Shown here: in pieces, positions 17,098-25,404 of the stretch
How positions within the stretch are numbered: position 1 is the first letter of the stretch
Layout of the letters: each line of letters starts with the position of its first letter
Assembly (NCBI GenBank): GCA_038528385.1
Contig: JBCBET010000009.1
Span: forward strand, 74,553 to 138,552
Reading direction: 5' to 3'
Origin: Shimia_B sp038528385
Lineage (GTDB): Bacteria; Pseudomonadota; Alphaproteobacteria; Rhodobacterales; Rhodobacteraceae
Length of the DNA stretch: 64,000 nucleotides
The notes under the pieces: model-generated
The model's input: only the letters and a program-made list of their open reading frames with translations
The model's database searches: none
What the model was told of the DNA's origin: nothing
Program-made: the position numbers and the translations under genes

Positions 17098-18257
17098 GGC
17101 GCGCCGCTGCCGCGACCGGCCATCGCATCCGCGAACCGTTCGAAGAGGTAGAAGCTGTCCTGCGGGCCCGGCGAGGCTTCGGGATGGTACTGCACCGAGT
17201 AGACCGGGCGTTCGGCGAGGCGGATGCCGCAATTCGAGCCATCGAAGAGGCTCACATGGGTCTCCACCACGCCCTCGGGCAGCGTCTGGCTGTCCACGGT
17301 GAAGCCGTGATTCATGGAGGTGATTTCCACCTTGCCGGTCTCCACGTCCTTCACCGGGTGGTTGGCGCCGTGGTGACCGTGGTTCATCTTGATCGTCTTG
17401 GCACCGAGCGCCAGCGCCAGCATCTGGTGCCCGAGGCAGATGCCGAAGACGGGAATATCCGTGGCCCCCAGCACCTCCTGGATCATGGGCACGGCATAGC
17501 TGCCCGTGGCCGAGGGATCGCCCGGACCGTTGGACAGAAACAGCCCGTCAGGCGCGAGCGACAGCACGTCATCGGCCGTAGCCGTCGCCGGCAGGACCGT
17601 CACATCGCACCCCGCCGACGCGAGGCAGCGCAGGATGTTGCGCTTGGCGCCGTAATCGATCGCCACGACCTTGTGCCGGGGATCGGCCAGGCGGGCATAG
17701 CCCTCGGGCCAGGCCCAACGCATCTCCTCCCAGCGGTAGGATTGCGCACAGGTGACGTCCTTGGCGAGGTCGCGCCCCTCGAGCCCTGGAAAGGCGCGCG
17801 CGGCCTTGAGCAGCGCCTCGATGTCGAAGCGGCCCTCGGGGTCGTGGGCCATGGCCACATGAGGCGCGCCCTGGTTGCGGATCGCGCGGGTCAGGCGGCG
17901 GGTGTCCACGCCGCCCATGCCGATGCGCCCGCGCTTGGCGAGCCAGGTATCGAGCCGCTCGGCGGCGCGCCAGTTCGAGGGATCGGTGACGTCCCACTTC
18001 ACGACCATGCCGGCCGCCACCGGGTCGGCGGTCTCGTCATCGTCGGGGTTCACACCCACATTGCCCACATGCGGGAAGGTGAAGGTCACGATCTGGCCCG
18101 CATAGGAGGGGTCGGTCATGATCTCCTGGTAGCCCGTCATAGCGGTGTTGAAGCAGAGCTCCGCCTCCGTCTGCCCCGTCGCCCCGAACCCCTGACCGTA
18201 GAAGATCGTGCCGTCGGCGAGGACGAGGCACGCGGTGGGGCTGGCGGGTGCGGACAT
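17094..18257 (-). CDS. carA: Carbamoyl-phosphate synthase small subunit
   Basis: CarA is the glutaminase that feeds ammonia to CarB for carbamoyl phosphate used in arginine and pyrimidine synthesis. Its N-terminal CPSase domain begins ACLVLADGTIFYGQGFGA, with ELCFNTAMTGYQEIMTDPSY. The class I amidotransferase domain carries GICLGHQMLALALG (nucleophile Cys), HHGANHPV and VQYHPEASPGPQDS (His and Glu). ATG 18257 gives 387 residues, the family length; longer frames upstream would translate a hairpin repeat and antisense DNA. It diverges from the YqeY gene. The leader contains a perfect hairpin shared with the TRAP operon. Confidence 0.97.
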   Translation of the reverse strand: MSAPASPTACLVLADGTIFYGQGFGATGQTEAELCFNTAMTGYQEIMTDPSYAGQIVTFTFPHVGNVGVNPDDDETADPVAAGMVVKWDVTDPSNWRAAERLDTWLAKRGRIGMGGVDTRRLTRAIRNQGAPHVAMAHDPEGRFDIEALLKAARAFPGLEGRDLAKDVTCAQSYRWEEMRWAWPEGYARLADPRHKVVAIDYGAKRNILRCLASAGCDVTVLPATATADDVLSLAPDGLFLSNGPGDPSATGSYAVPMIQEVLGATDIPVFGICLGHQMLALALGAKTIKMNHGHHGANHPVKDVETGKVEITSMNHGFTVDSQTLPEGVVETHVSLFDGSNCGIRLAERPVYSVQYHPEASPGPQDSFYLFERFADAMAGRGSGAP

Positions 18258-18281
18258 CGGGCGCTCCTGTCTCGCGGGGCG

Positions 18282-18305
18282 CACGAATTTCTTCGGAAAT
18301 TCGTG
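18282..18305. repeat. 24-nt UUCG hairpin repeat, copy 1
   Basis: CACGAATTTC pairs with GAAATTCGTG around TTCG: a perfect 10-bp stem. The reverse complement of the whole 24-mer is found without change at 56906-56929. It lies 25 bases upstream of the carA start, in its 5' leader. Confidence 0.85.
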
Positions 18306-18435
18306 GCCTGCTGCGGGCAAACTCGCACGGGAGTAGAAAAGAGGCGCGGCGGGGTCAAGGTGCCGCTTGCGTTGTTTTACGCCGCCCGCGCGCCTATGTT
18401 CCGGCCTCGAGCAACCCGCATCGAAGGAGAGCCCC

Positions 18436-18894
18436 ATGGACCTGCGCGCCCGGCTCAGTGACGGCGTCAAGGACGCCATGAAAGCCAAGGACAGCCAGCG
18501 CTTGAGCACGCTCCGGCTCATCAACGCCGCGCTGAAGGAAAAGGACATCGTCGCCCGGTCCGAGGGCCGCGGCGACCACGTGGGCGAGGCGGAGATCCTC
18601 GCGCTCCTCGGCAAGATGGTCAAACAGCGCCAGGAGAGCGCGCGGGTCTACGAGGAAGGCGGCCGCATCGAACTCGCCGAACAGGAGCTCCAGGAGATCG
18701 GCATCATCGAGGACTATCTCCCGCGCCAGCTCGACGCTGCCGAGACCGAGGCCGCCATCTCCGAGGCCATCGAAGAGGTGGGCGCCGAGAGCCTGCGCGA
18801 CATGGGCCCCGTCATGGGCGCGCTCAAAGCGAAATTCACCGGCCGCATGGATTTCGGCAAGGTGGGCCCCCTGGTGAAGTCGCGTCTGGGCTGA
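18436..18894 (+). CDS. YqeY/GatB-type tRNA amidotransferase-like protein
   Basis: The 152-residue protein is a stand-alone YqeY domain, homologous to the helical tail of GatB that contacts tRNA during Gln/Asn transamidation; its own role is not settled. Recognisable text includes RLSDGVKDAMKAKDSQRLSTLR, LLGKMVKQRQESARVYEEGGR, AEQELQEIGIIEDYLPRQL and DMGPVMGALKAKFTGRMDFG. A good ribosome site (AAGGAGA) precedes ATG 18436. It is divergent from carA, an arrangement I know from other alphaproteobacteria, and its stop abuts that of the convergent DUF2244 gene. Confidence 0.92.
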   Translation: MDLRARLSDGVKDAMKAKDSQRLSTLRLINAALKEKDIVARSEGRGDHVGEAEILALLGKMVKQRQESARVYEEGGRIELAEQELQEIGIIEDYLPRQLDAAETEAAISEAIEEVGAESLRDMGPVMGALKAKFTGRMDFGKVGPLVKSRLG

Positions 18895-19392
18895 TCAGGG
18901 CGCGAGCGTCTTCGCCGCCGCGAGCCGCAGCTTGAGATCGTCGAAGAGCGTGAGGCGCTCGTCCTCGCTCAGGAACGCCCCGATCTCCACCTCCCGGCCC
19001 GCGCCCCGAAGTGTCACGTAATGCGGGACGCGGGGATTGGTTTCATGCATCTGCACGCTCACCCAATGGGTGTTGCAATGCCAGTCCTGGGCCGGGCCGC
19101 GGGGGTTGTCGCGGTGCAGGTGGCAATCGTCATGGGTGATCGACAGCCGCTCCGTCGTCTCCCCGTCGCTGTAATTCCGCTTCACGAGGAACCAGAGCGC
19201 GCCGATCGTGAGCAGGATGAAGGGCAGCATCCACCAGAGCGCCGCCGTGCCCAGCACCGACAGCAGCGGCACGGACCAGAGCACCATCGTCGCCGCCATG
19301 AACCACACGAAGCCCCGCTTCGTGAGCGAGCGGTGGGGCCAGAGCTCCAGCTCTTCGGTGTCGGGGGCGGGATGGGACCAGCGATAGGGCAT
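18895..19392 (-). CDS. DUF2244 membrane protein
   Basis: The 165-residue protein has two adjacent membrane helices (about residues 27-70, GFVWFMAATMVLWSVPLLSVL and the following LWWMLPFILLTIGALWFLV). A cytoplasmic-type domain follows, with LSITHDDCHLHRDNP and WVSVQMHE. This matches DUF2244, a family of unknown function often found beside cytochrome oxidase genes in alphaproteobacteria. It lies just downstream of ctaD on the same strand but behind a strong terminator, so co-transcription would require read-through. Confidence 0.85.
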   Translation of the reverse strand: MPYRWSHPAPDTEELELWPHRSLTKRGFVWFMAATMVLWSVPLLSVLGTAALWWMLPFILLTIGALWFLVKRNYSDGETTERLSITHDDCHLHRDNPRGPAQDWHCNTHWVSVQMHETNPRVPHYVTLRGAGREVEIGAFLSEDERLTLFDDLKLRLAAAKTLAP

Positions 19393-19431
19393 CGGTTAGG
19401 CCTCGCGAGGCCGGCAGGGTGTTGACTGCAA

Positions 19432-19462
19432 AAGGCCCGGGCCCATGGGCGTCCCGGGCCTT
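19432..19462 (-). terminator. Terminator after ctaD
   Basis: AAGGCCCGGG (19432-19441) pairs perfectly with CCCGGGCCTT (19453-19462). On the minus strand the stem is followed by a short T-run, so it should stop ctaD transcripts 12 bases past the stop codon. Confidence 0.85.
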
Positions 19463-19473
19463 GTCTAGAAAGC

Positions 19474-21150
19474 TCAGTGCGCGTGGCCCTTGTCCCACTC
19501 CGACTGCTTCGGGAGCGTCTCGAAGGTGTGCTCCGGCGGCGGGGAGGGCAGCGTCCATTCCAGCGTGTCGGCCCATTCGTTCCACGGGTTGTTCTCGGTC
19601 ACGCGGCGGCCTGCGAAGACGGTGTAGGCCATGATCCCGATGAAGAAGAGGAACGAGGCAAAGCTCAGGAACGCGCCGATGGAGGACCAGTAATTCCAGT
19701 AGGCGAAGGCCTCCGGGTAGTCGATGTAGCGGCGCGGCATGCCCTGGCGGCCCAGGAAATGCTGCGGGAAGAAGGTGAGGTTGGTGCCGATGAAGAACAT
19801 CCAGAAATGCACGTGGCCGGCCCATTCGGGATACATGCGCCCCGCCATCTTGGGCACGTAGAAATAGCAGCCCGCGAAGATCGCGAAGGCGGCCCCGATG
19901 GCCATCACGTAGTGGAAATGCGCCACCACATAGTAGGTGTCGTGATAGGCGCGGTCGACGCCCGCCTGGGAGAGCACGATGCCCGTGACGCCGCCCACCG
20001 TGAACATGAAGACGAAGCCGATGGCGAAGACCATGGGTGTCTTGAACTCGATGGAGCCGCCCCACATCGTCGCGATCCAGCTGAAGATCTTCACGCCCGT
20101 GGGCACCGCGATGACCATGGTGGCCATCATGAAGTAGCTCTGCTGCGTCAGGCTCATCCCCACCGTGTACATGTGGTGCGCCCACACGACGAAGCCGAGC
20201 ACGCCGATGGCGATGAGCGCCCAGACCATGGGCAGGTAGCCGAAGACGGGCTTGCGGGAGAAGGTGGCGATCACGTGGGAGATGATGCCGAAGCCCGGCA
20301 GGATCACGATGTAGACTTCCGGGTGCCCGAAAAACCACAGGATATGCTGGTAGAGCACGGGGTCGCCGCCACCCGACGGGTCAAAGAACGTCGTGCCGAA
20401 GTTGCGGTCCGTGAGCAGCATCGTGATGGCGCCCGCGAGCACCGGAAGTGCGAGCAAAATCAACCAGCTGGTGATGAAGATCGACCACGCGAAGAGCGGC
20501 ACCTTGAAGAGCGTCATGCCCGGCGCGCGCATGTTCAGGAAGGTGGTGATCATGTTGATCGCGCCGAGGATCGAGGACGCGCCCGAGAGGTGCACCGCGA
20601 AGATGGCGAGGTCCATGGACATGCCACCTTCGTTGACCGACAGCGGCGGGTAGAGCACCCAACCCACGCCGGAGCCCGCCTGGTCATTGCCGCCCGGCGC
20701 AAAGACCGACGCCACCGCCAGCGAGGTGCCCGCCACGTACATCCAGAAGCTCAGATTGTTGAGCCGCGGGAAGGCCATGTCCGGCGCGCCGATCTGCAAG
20801 GGCATGAAGTAATTGCCGAAACCGCCGAAGAGCGCGGGAATGACGACAAAGAACATCATGAGCACGCCGTGGGCCGTGATGATCACGTTCCACAGGTGCC
20901 CGTTGGGCGTGCAGTTTTCGATGGTGGCCGCGGAGAAGAACCGCGCCCCTTCCATGCACATGTACTGGACGCCGGGCTCCATGAGCTCGAGACGCATGTA
21001 GACGGTGAACGCGACGGAGATGAAGCCCGTCAGGCCGCCCACCAGCAGGTAGAGAATGCCGATGTCTTTGTGATTGGTGGACATGAACCAGCGGGTGAAG
21101 AATCCCCGCGTGTCTTCGTGCTCGTGCCCGTGGACGGCTGCGTCTGCCAT
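19474..21150 (-). CDS. ctaD: Cytochrome c oxidase subunit I (aa3 type)
   Basis: This is the catalytic subunit of the aa3 haem-copper oxidase, a 558-residue protein with 12 predicted membrane helices that reduces O2 and pumps protons. The metal ligands are visible: IITAHGVLMMFFV (low-spin haem His), WFFGHPEVYIVILPGFG (CuB His and the cross-linked Tyr), VWAHHMYTVG (two CuB His) and DTYYVVAHFHYVMAIG (haem a3 and haem a His). The N-terminus TNHKDIGILYLL is canonical. No ctaB, ctaC or ctaE is in the window, so ctaD stands apart from the rest of the complex, as in Rhodobacter. The 342-base upstream region holds a GTACACA repeat element. Confidence 0.98.
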   Translation of the reverse strand: MADAAVHGHEHEDTRGFFTRWFMSTNHKDIGILYLLVGGLTGFISVAFTVYMRLELMEPGVQYMCMEGARFFSAATIENCTPNGHLWNVIITAHGVLMMFFVVIPALFGGFGNYFMPLQIGAPDMAFPRLNNLSFWMYVAGTSLAVASVFAPGGNDQAGSGVGWVLYPPLSVNEGGMSMDLAIFAVHLSGASSILGAINMITTFLNMRAPGMTLFKVPLFAWSIFITSWLILLALPVLAGAITMLLTDRNFGTTFFDPSGGGDPVLYQHILWFFGHPEVYIVILPGFGIISHVIATFSRKPVFGYLPMVWALIAIGVLGFVVWAHHMYTVGMSLTQQSYFMMATMVIAVPTGVKIFSWIATMWGGSIEFKTPMVFAIGFVFMFTVGGVTGIVLSQAGVDRAYHDTYYVVAHFHYVMAIGAAFAIFAGCYFYVPKMAGRMYPEWAGHVHFWMFFIGTNLTFFPQHFLGRQGMPRRYIDYPEAFAYWNYWSSIGAFLSFASFLFFIGIMAYTVFAGRRVTENNPWNEWADTLEWTLPSPPPEHTFETLPKQSEWDKGHAH

Positions 21151-21492
21151 TCGTGTTCCCTCGGTTCTTGTGGACGGAGCGCCTTAGACCGGCGCCCGCC
21201 ATCGTCAAGGCACCTCTAGCGGTTGTATGCGGCGGCACGCAACGCGGCGTTCCGCCTCAAGGGTGACAGATGCGCGCAGGCGGGCGCGCGCAACCCGGTC
21301 GGACGACAGGACGTCACAATGCGTACACAAGCCGTACACAGCCCGTATGTACGCGCGTGGCCCGCGCGCCTGTTGCGTGATCGTCCGTCGCGGCGTGCGA
21401 TGGGGTAACGACCCGTTGGGAAAGTCCACGCCAGTCACCCCGCTCCTGAAGCCCCGAGGCAGGCCGCCGTCGCAGCGGCTACGCTCCGCGCC
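21151..21492. other. Spacer upstream of ctaD
   Basis: This 342-base gene-free region must hold the ctaD promoter on the minus strand and the start region of the decayed methyltransferase on the plus strand. Besides the repeat at 21314-21353 I see no convincing gene, RNA or canonical promoter. Confidence 0.5.
21314..21353 (+). repeat. GTACACA element, copy 1
   Basis: GTACACA occurs at 21323-21329 and 21334-21340, 11 bases apart, followed by the inverted-type box GTATGTAC at 21345-21352. The same 40-nt arrangement recurs at 52611-52650 with 35 of 40 bases identical and the same spacing. Both copies are intergenic. Confidence 0.75.
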
Positions 21493-22217
21493 ATGGACCT
21501 CTTCGGGGATGCTCCCAGAGACCACCAGGCCGGCGCGCGCGGTCGGCTCCGGACGATCCGCCGGGACGACGATCACGTCGATGCCCATGACCCCGCGCTC
21601 CATTTCGCGCCGGACGCCTTCGCGCGTGAGCGTGCGGTGCTCTCCCACGCCCGCGGGGCCGTTCTCGCTGTCCGGTGCGGCGCGGGCCGCACGGTGCTGT
21701 CGCTCGCCGCGCGCGGGCTCGCCGTGACCGGGATCGACATCTCCCCGGGTGCCGTCGCCGTGGCGCGGGCACGGGGAGGCGGGGACATCCGGTTGGGGGA
21801 CGTGTTGGATGCGGGCGCGGACGCGGGCGGCCTGTCCGAGGCGGCCTTCGACACGATCACGCTCCTCGGCAACAATCTGGGGATCGGCGGGACGCGGGAG
21901 GGATGCGCGCGTCTCCCCGGGCGGCTCGCGGAGCTGGCGCGGCCCGGCGGGCAGCTCTTCATCACGGGCCTCGACATCGCCGACACCACGGAGGCCGCCC
22001 ATCTCGCCCACCTTGCAAGGAACCGGGAGAGCGGGCGGCCCATGGGGGAGATTGCCATGCGCTTCGAATACGGGGGAACGGACGACGCCTGGGTGCCCGG
22101 GTATCATCACGCCGCGGGAGCTCAGGCACCGTTCCGGGGCGGCGGGTTGGCACCTCGAGACGCTCGCGCCCGAAGCCCGCCCCTTTCTTCAGCGCGCGCC
22201 TGTGGCGCGGGCCCTAG
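21493..22217 (+). pseudogene. SAM-dependent methyltransferase, frameshifted
   Basis: The frame from ATG 21493 reads as a class I methyltransferase: a degenerate motif I (AVLAVRCGAGRTVLSLA, where families have LDVGCGAG), VTGIDISPGAV, FDTITLLGNNLGIGGTREG and MRFEYGGTDDAWVP. Near 22100 the expected continuation (ITPREL..GAAGWHLETLAPEARPF) appears in the +2 frame, and near 22185 the end (FFSARLWRGP, stop TAG 22215) appears in the third frame. Two small indels therefore separate the parts, and the motif I substitutions point the same way. The original frame stays open to 22263 only by chance. A sequencing error could explain one shift; two plus motif decay suggest a dying gene. Confidence 0.65.
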
Positions 22218-22672
22218 GGGGCCTTGCCGCCGAAGCGGAGTTTGTAGCGTCGCCGCGGGGTGAGGAATTGCGGGAAGGTCACGCCGACATAGAGCGCGGC
22301 GAGGCTCGGCACGATATCCACCCCGACATAGGCCGCCAGGAAGCCGAGGAGATCCGAGGTCGGGACATCATCGAGCACCAGCGCGGCCACCTGCGGGGCG
22401 TCCTTGGCCACCGCCAGAAGCCCCGCGAGGATCGTCAGCGGAACGAGCGTCGCGATGAGGTAGGACAGGGTGATGTGCACCACTTTCTCCGCCATCTCCA
22501 TGGTCCAGCCGCGCAAGAAGAGGAAGCGCATGCCCCCCGCCATACCGCCCATGAAGAGCGCGATGAGGTGATCGGCGTGGAAGTCGATGCCAGCATGGGT
22601 GACGTCGATGCTCGGGAAAATCACCCCGAAACCCAGGACGACGGCGACGGTCACGAAAAGAGGTCCAGACAT
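22214..22672 (-). CDS. Four-helix membrane protein, paralogue A
   Basis: The 152-residue protein consists almost entirely of four hydrophobic segments: LFVTVAVVLGFGVIFPSI, LIALFMGGMAGGMRFLFL, LSYLIATLVPLTILAGLLAVA and LLGFLAAYVGVDIVPSLAALYVGV. They end in a basic tail, PRRRYKLRF. I do not recognise a named family. It aligns along its length with the next gene upstream, sharing the GGM/GGL-x-GG-x-RF loop, AYVGVDIV/TYLGVDIV and the final P-x-RRRY. ATG 22672 has GAGGAG upstream. Its stop overlaps the end of the frameshifted methyltransferase. Confidence 0.7.
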   Translation of the reverse strand: MSGPLFVTVAVVLGFGVIFPSIDVTHAGIDFHADHLIALFMGGMAGGMRFLFLRGWTMEMAEKVVHITLSYLIATLVPLTILAGLLAVAKDAPQVAALVLDDVPTSDLLGFLAAYVGVDIVPSLAALYVGVTFPQFLTPRRRYKLRFGGKAP

Positions 22673-22973
22673 GTGCGCTCCTCTGCTTCGGGGCAAACGG
22701 GCTCAGCAGTAAACGGGCCAAGGCACCGTCCAAGGACGATCTACACAGAAAATCGTTAACACCGGACTAGGGCGAAACCCGCGCGCCCACGGGGTAAACA
22801 AATGGAAAAACTGAGGCGGGGGCGGGGCTTGGCCCGTCCGGGCGGCGGTCGGAGCGCGGTTAGGCGCAGCGATTCGGTGTGCTTGCCGTGGATGGTCGGA
22901 GGACAGGCTGCGCCTCCCCCGGGCGCGCTGGGTCTTGGCGTCCGCGGCACCGAGTGGGCTAGCCCGGCTGGGC
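22673..22973. other. Gene-free spacer between the two paralogues
   Basis: About 300 bases with no supportable gene. It includes an AT-richer stretch (22737-22815, with one GTTAAC) that is the likely promoter for the 22672 gene; the rest is GC-rich without clear repeats. Confidence 0.45.
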
Positions 22974-23408
22974 TCAGCCGTAGCGCCGTGCCGGCGAGAC
23001 GAGCTGCGGCAGCGACATGGCCACGTAGAGCGTGATCAGGTTGAGCACGATATCCACGCCCAAATAGGTCGCCACGAACTCGACCCAGTCCCCCGCGGAA
23101 GCCTCCACGGCCAGAAGCTCCGCCACCGACGGCACGTCGCGCGCGATGTAGAGAAAGACCCCGAAGATCGCCAGGGGCAGGAGGGTCACCCAAAGGTAGG
23201 CGAGGATCACTCTGAGGAGTTTTTCCAGCACCGTCATGGGCCGCTCGCGAAGATAGACGAAGCGCGCCCCGCCGCAGAGACCACCCAAGAAGAGCACGAA
23301 GAGGTAGGAGGCCTGCACCGCGACGCCCGAGACCGCGATCTCCACGGCCGGAAAGAACATGTCGAGGATAAGGACGACCAAAACGGTCACGGTGACGGGT
23401 CCGAACAT
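22974..23408 (-). CDS. Four-helix membrane protein, paralogue B
   Basis: The 144-residue protein has four membrane helices (VTVTVLVVLILDMFF; SYLFVLFLGGLCGGARFVYL; VILAYLWVTLLPLAIFGVFLYIA; FVATYLGVDIVLNLITLYVAM) and ends SPARRYG. It is clearly homologous to the 22214-22672 product in length, helix order and loop motifs, so the pair arose by duplication. The start MFGPV at 23408 is chosen to match the paralogue's MSGPL; upstream codons give a cysteine/proline-rich stretch unlike the relative. The function is unknown. Confidence 0.7.
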   Translation of the reverse strand: MFGPVTVTVLVVLILDMFFPAVEIAVSGVAVQASYLFVLFLGGLCGGARFVYLRERPMTVLEKLLRVILAYLWVTLLPLAIFGVFLYIARDVPSVAELLAVEASAGDWVEFVATYLGVDIVLNLITLYVAMSLPQLVSPARRYG

Positions 23409-23564
23409 GGTCTCTCCACTCTCTGGCATGGCGGGTGGCGGCACGGGTCGGCGCGCCTTCGGCAATTGCCCATTAGGGGAAAAGCATGGCCGCATTGCCG
23501 CGCTGGCGGGGCGAGACTGTGGCGCGCCGCGCCGCGGGTGCCGCGGGTGCCGTGGGCGGCGTCC

Positions 23565-24413
23565 CTAGAGCGGTCTCCAGCGGAACGCGTCGCCTTTGGC
23601 CTCCACGTGACCGAGGGAGGGCAGGGTGAAGTGGCTGCCGAGGACGAGGCGGCGGGCCTCCGCGGTCTCGGCAAGGAGGGTTTTTCGGGTCTCCTCCGCC
23701 CGCACCGGATCCGCGTCGAACTTGAAATGCCAGTGCGGGTGGCGGCATTGCGCGGTCGTGTGGATCGCGTCGCCGGTGATGAGCGCCTCGCGTCCGCCGC
23801 TCCGGATCAGGATCGCGACATGGCCTGCGCTGTGCCCCGGTGTCGGCAGGAGGGTGATCTCGCCGCCCAGCATGTGGGGGCCCGAGACAAGCTCGGCCTG
23901 GCCCGCGGCGATAACGGGGAGCACGCTCTCGGTGTACAGGCTGCTGCGGGTCTCGCGGTGATGGGCCTCGTCGGCCTCGGGCATCAGGTAGCGGGCCCGC
24001 GGAAAGGTGGGGACCCAGCGCCCGTCCACGAGCTGCGTGTTCCAGCCCACGTGATCGGCATGGAGATGGGTGCAAAGCACGTAATCGACGTCCCCCGGCG
24101 CGAGCCCCGCCGCCGTGAGCGAGGCGAGGAAGCGGTCATCCTCGCGCATGTGCCAATCGGGGATGCGCGGCAGGTCCTTCATGCAGCCCACGCAGGTATC
24201 GACGAGGACATTGGCCGTGGGCGTCTTCAGCAGGAAGCCCTGGATGGGAAAGATGATCTTCCCACTGTCAGGACAGATGGAGCCGGGCGCGTCCTCCTCG
24301 ATGAGGCGGGCGATGTCGGGCGGGGCGTTCGGAAAAAGCTCCTCCGGCGCCATGAAGGGGCCGAGGATATCGAGGATCCGCCAGATCTCTACCTCACCGA
24401 TCCTGCAGAGCAT
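23565..24413 (-). CDS. MBL-fold metallo-hydrolase
   Basis: The 282-residue metallo-beta-lactamase-fold enzyme has the metal motif CTHLHADHVGWN, the second-ligand segment TPGHSAGHVAI and a further GDAIH. The text (FLLKTPTANVLVDTC, YLMPEADEAHH) is of the quorum-quenching-lactonase/methyl-parathion-hydrolase-like group, but the substrate is not evident. It has no signal peptide. It is the last of a run of minus-strand genes with the BASS transporter and FadD upstream, spaced by about 100 bases. Confidence 0.85.
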   Translation of the reverse strand: MLCRIGEVEIWRILDILGPFMAPEELFPNAPPDIARLIEEDAPGSICPDSGKIIFPIQGFLLKTPTANVLVDTCVGCMKDLPRIPDWHMREDDRFLASLTAAGLAPGDVDYVLCTHLHADHVGWNTQLVDGRWVPTFPRARYLMPEADEAHHRETRSSLYTESVLPVIAAGQAELVSGPHMLGGEITLLPTPGHSAGHVAILIRSGGREALITGDAIHTTAQCRHPHWHFKFDADPVRAEETRKTLLAETAEARRLVLGSHFTLPSLGHVEAKGDAFRWRPL

Positions 24414-24516
24414 GGCGTGCCTCTCCTTTAGCTGCGGCGTCCTTGGCCAAGGGGCCTCGGGATGCGGTGGGCCTCACACCGGAACACACCCCCGGCCCCC
24501 CGCACTCTGCCACAGC

Positions 24517-25398
24517 CTAGAGGAGGCTGTCGGGCATTTTCTGCTCCGCGGCTGTGTTTGCCCGGCGGAAGAGGAATGTGACCGCCGTGGACACCATCAC
24601 GATGAAGAGGGAGTAGAGCGCGGGCACGGCCATGATCGCCTGCTGCTCCTCGGGCGGGAAGGTGAAGACGACGATGGCGATGGCGAGCGGACCGTTCTGG
24701 ATGCCCGTCTCCAGCGCCACCGTGCGCGCGTTCCTCGGATGGAGCCTGAGCGCCAAGGCAAACACGTAGCCCAGGGTTATCCCCACCACGCCGAGCCCGA
24801 TGGCGGCCGTGTAGGTCGCCGCGCTTGTCCCCAGCAGGAACTGCCAGTTCTGCGGGATCCACGTCGCCGCGATGAAGATGATGAAGAAAGCGCCGAGCAT
24901 GGAGCCCGCGAATTCCATCACCGCGCCCACATTGGCGTTGAGCTTTCGGATGGTCATGCCGAGCAACACGGGCACGAGCAGCACCGCGAGGACGGCGATG
25001 ATATCCTCCCGCGGGATCTCGATATCGAGGGCGGCGGCATAGACGACGAGGATGATCGGGATGAGGAAGATGCCCGTGGCCGTGGAGGTCACCGTCATCA
25101 GGAGCGAGAGCGCCAGGTTCCCCTTGGAGAAGTACGTGAAGACGTTCGACGTCGTCCCCCCCGGCATGCACGCCATGAGCAGGATGCCCAGTGCGATGGC
25201 CTCCGGCACCACGAGGAAGCTCACGAAGAGAAAGCCCAGAAGCGGCATGATCCCGTATTGCGAGGCCACCCCGATGAGGAGGCCCTGGGGCCGCTTCAGC
25301 GCCAGCAGGAAGTCGCGGGGCGTGAGCGAGGCGCCGAGGCCCAGCATGATGACCCCCACCATGATCCCCAGCAGGGTCTGTGTTGTTTCATCGACCAT
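24517..25398 (-). CDS. BASS-family sodium:organic anion symporter
   Basis: A 293-residue polytopic membrane protein of the bile acid:sodium symporter family (about nine to ten helices). It shows the family signatures LGLGASLTPRDF near the N-terminus, MACMPGGTTSNVFTYFSKGNLALS (the Na+/substrate crossover motif) and LETGIQNGPLAIAIVVF. Bacterial relatives take up pantoate, bile acids or 2-oxo acids with sodium; the substrate here is unknown. It is six bases downstream of fadD's stop and so probably co-transcribed with it. Confidence 0.88.
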   Translation of the reverse strand: MVDETTQTLLGIMVGVIMLGLGASLTPRDFLLALKRPQGLLIGVASQYGIMPLLGFLFVSFLVVPEAIALGILLMACMPGGTTSNVFTYFSKGNLALSLLMTVTSTATGIFLIPIILVVYAAALDIEIPREDIIAVLAVLLVPVLLGMTIRKLNANVGAVMEFAGSMLGAFFIIFIAATWIPQNWQFLLGTSAATYTAAIGLGVVGITLGYVFALALRLHPRNARTVALETGIQNGPLAIAIVVFTFPPEEQQAIMAVPALYSLFIVMVSTAVTFLFRRANTAAEQKMPDSLL

Positions 25399-25404
25399 CT
25401 GGGC

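Noticed and set aside
17094..18623. N-terminally extended carA (509 residues)
   Set aside because: The extra 122 codons run through the hairpin repeat and antisense to the YqeY gene; ATG 18257 gives the normal CarA N-terminus and length.
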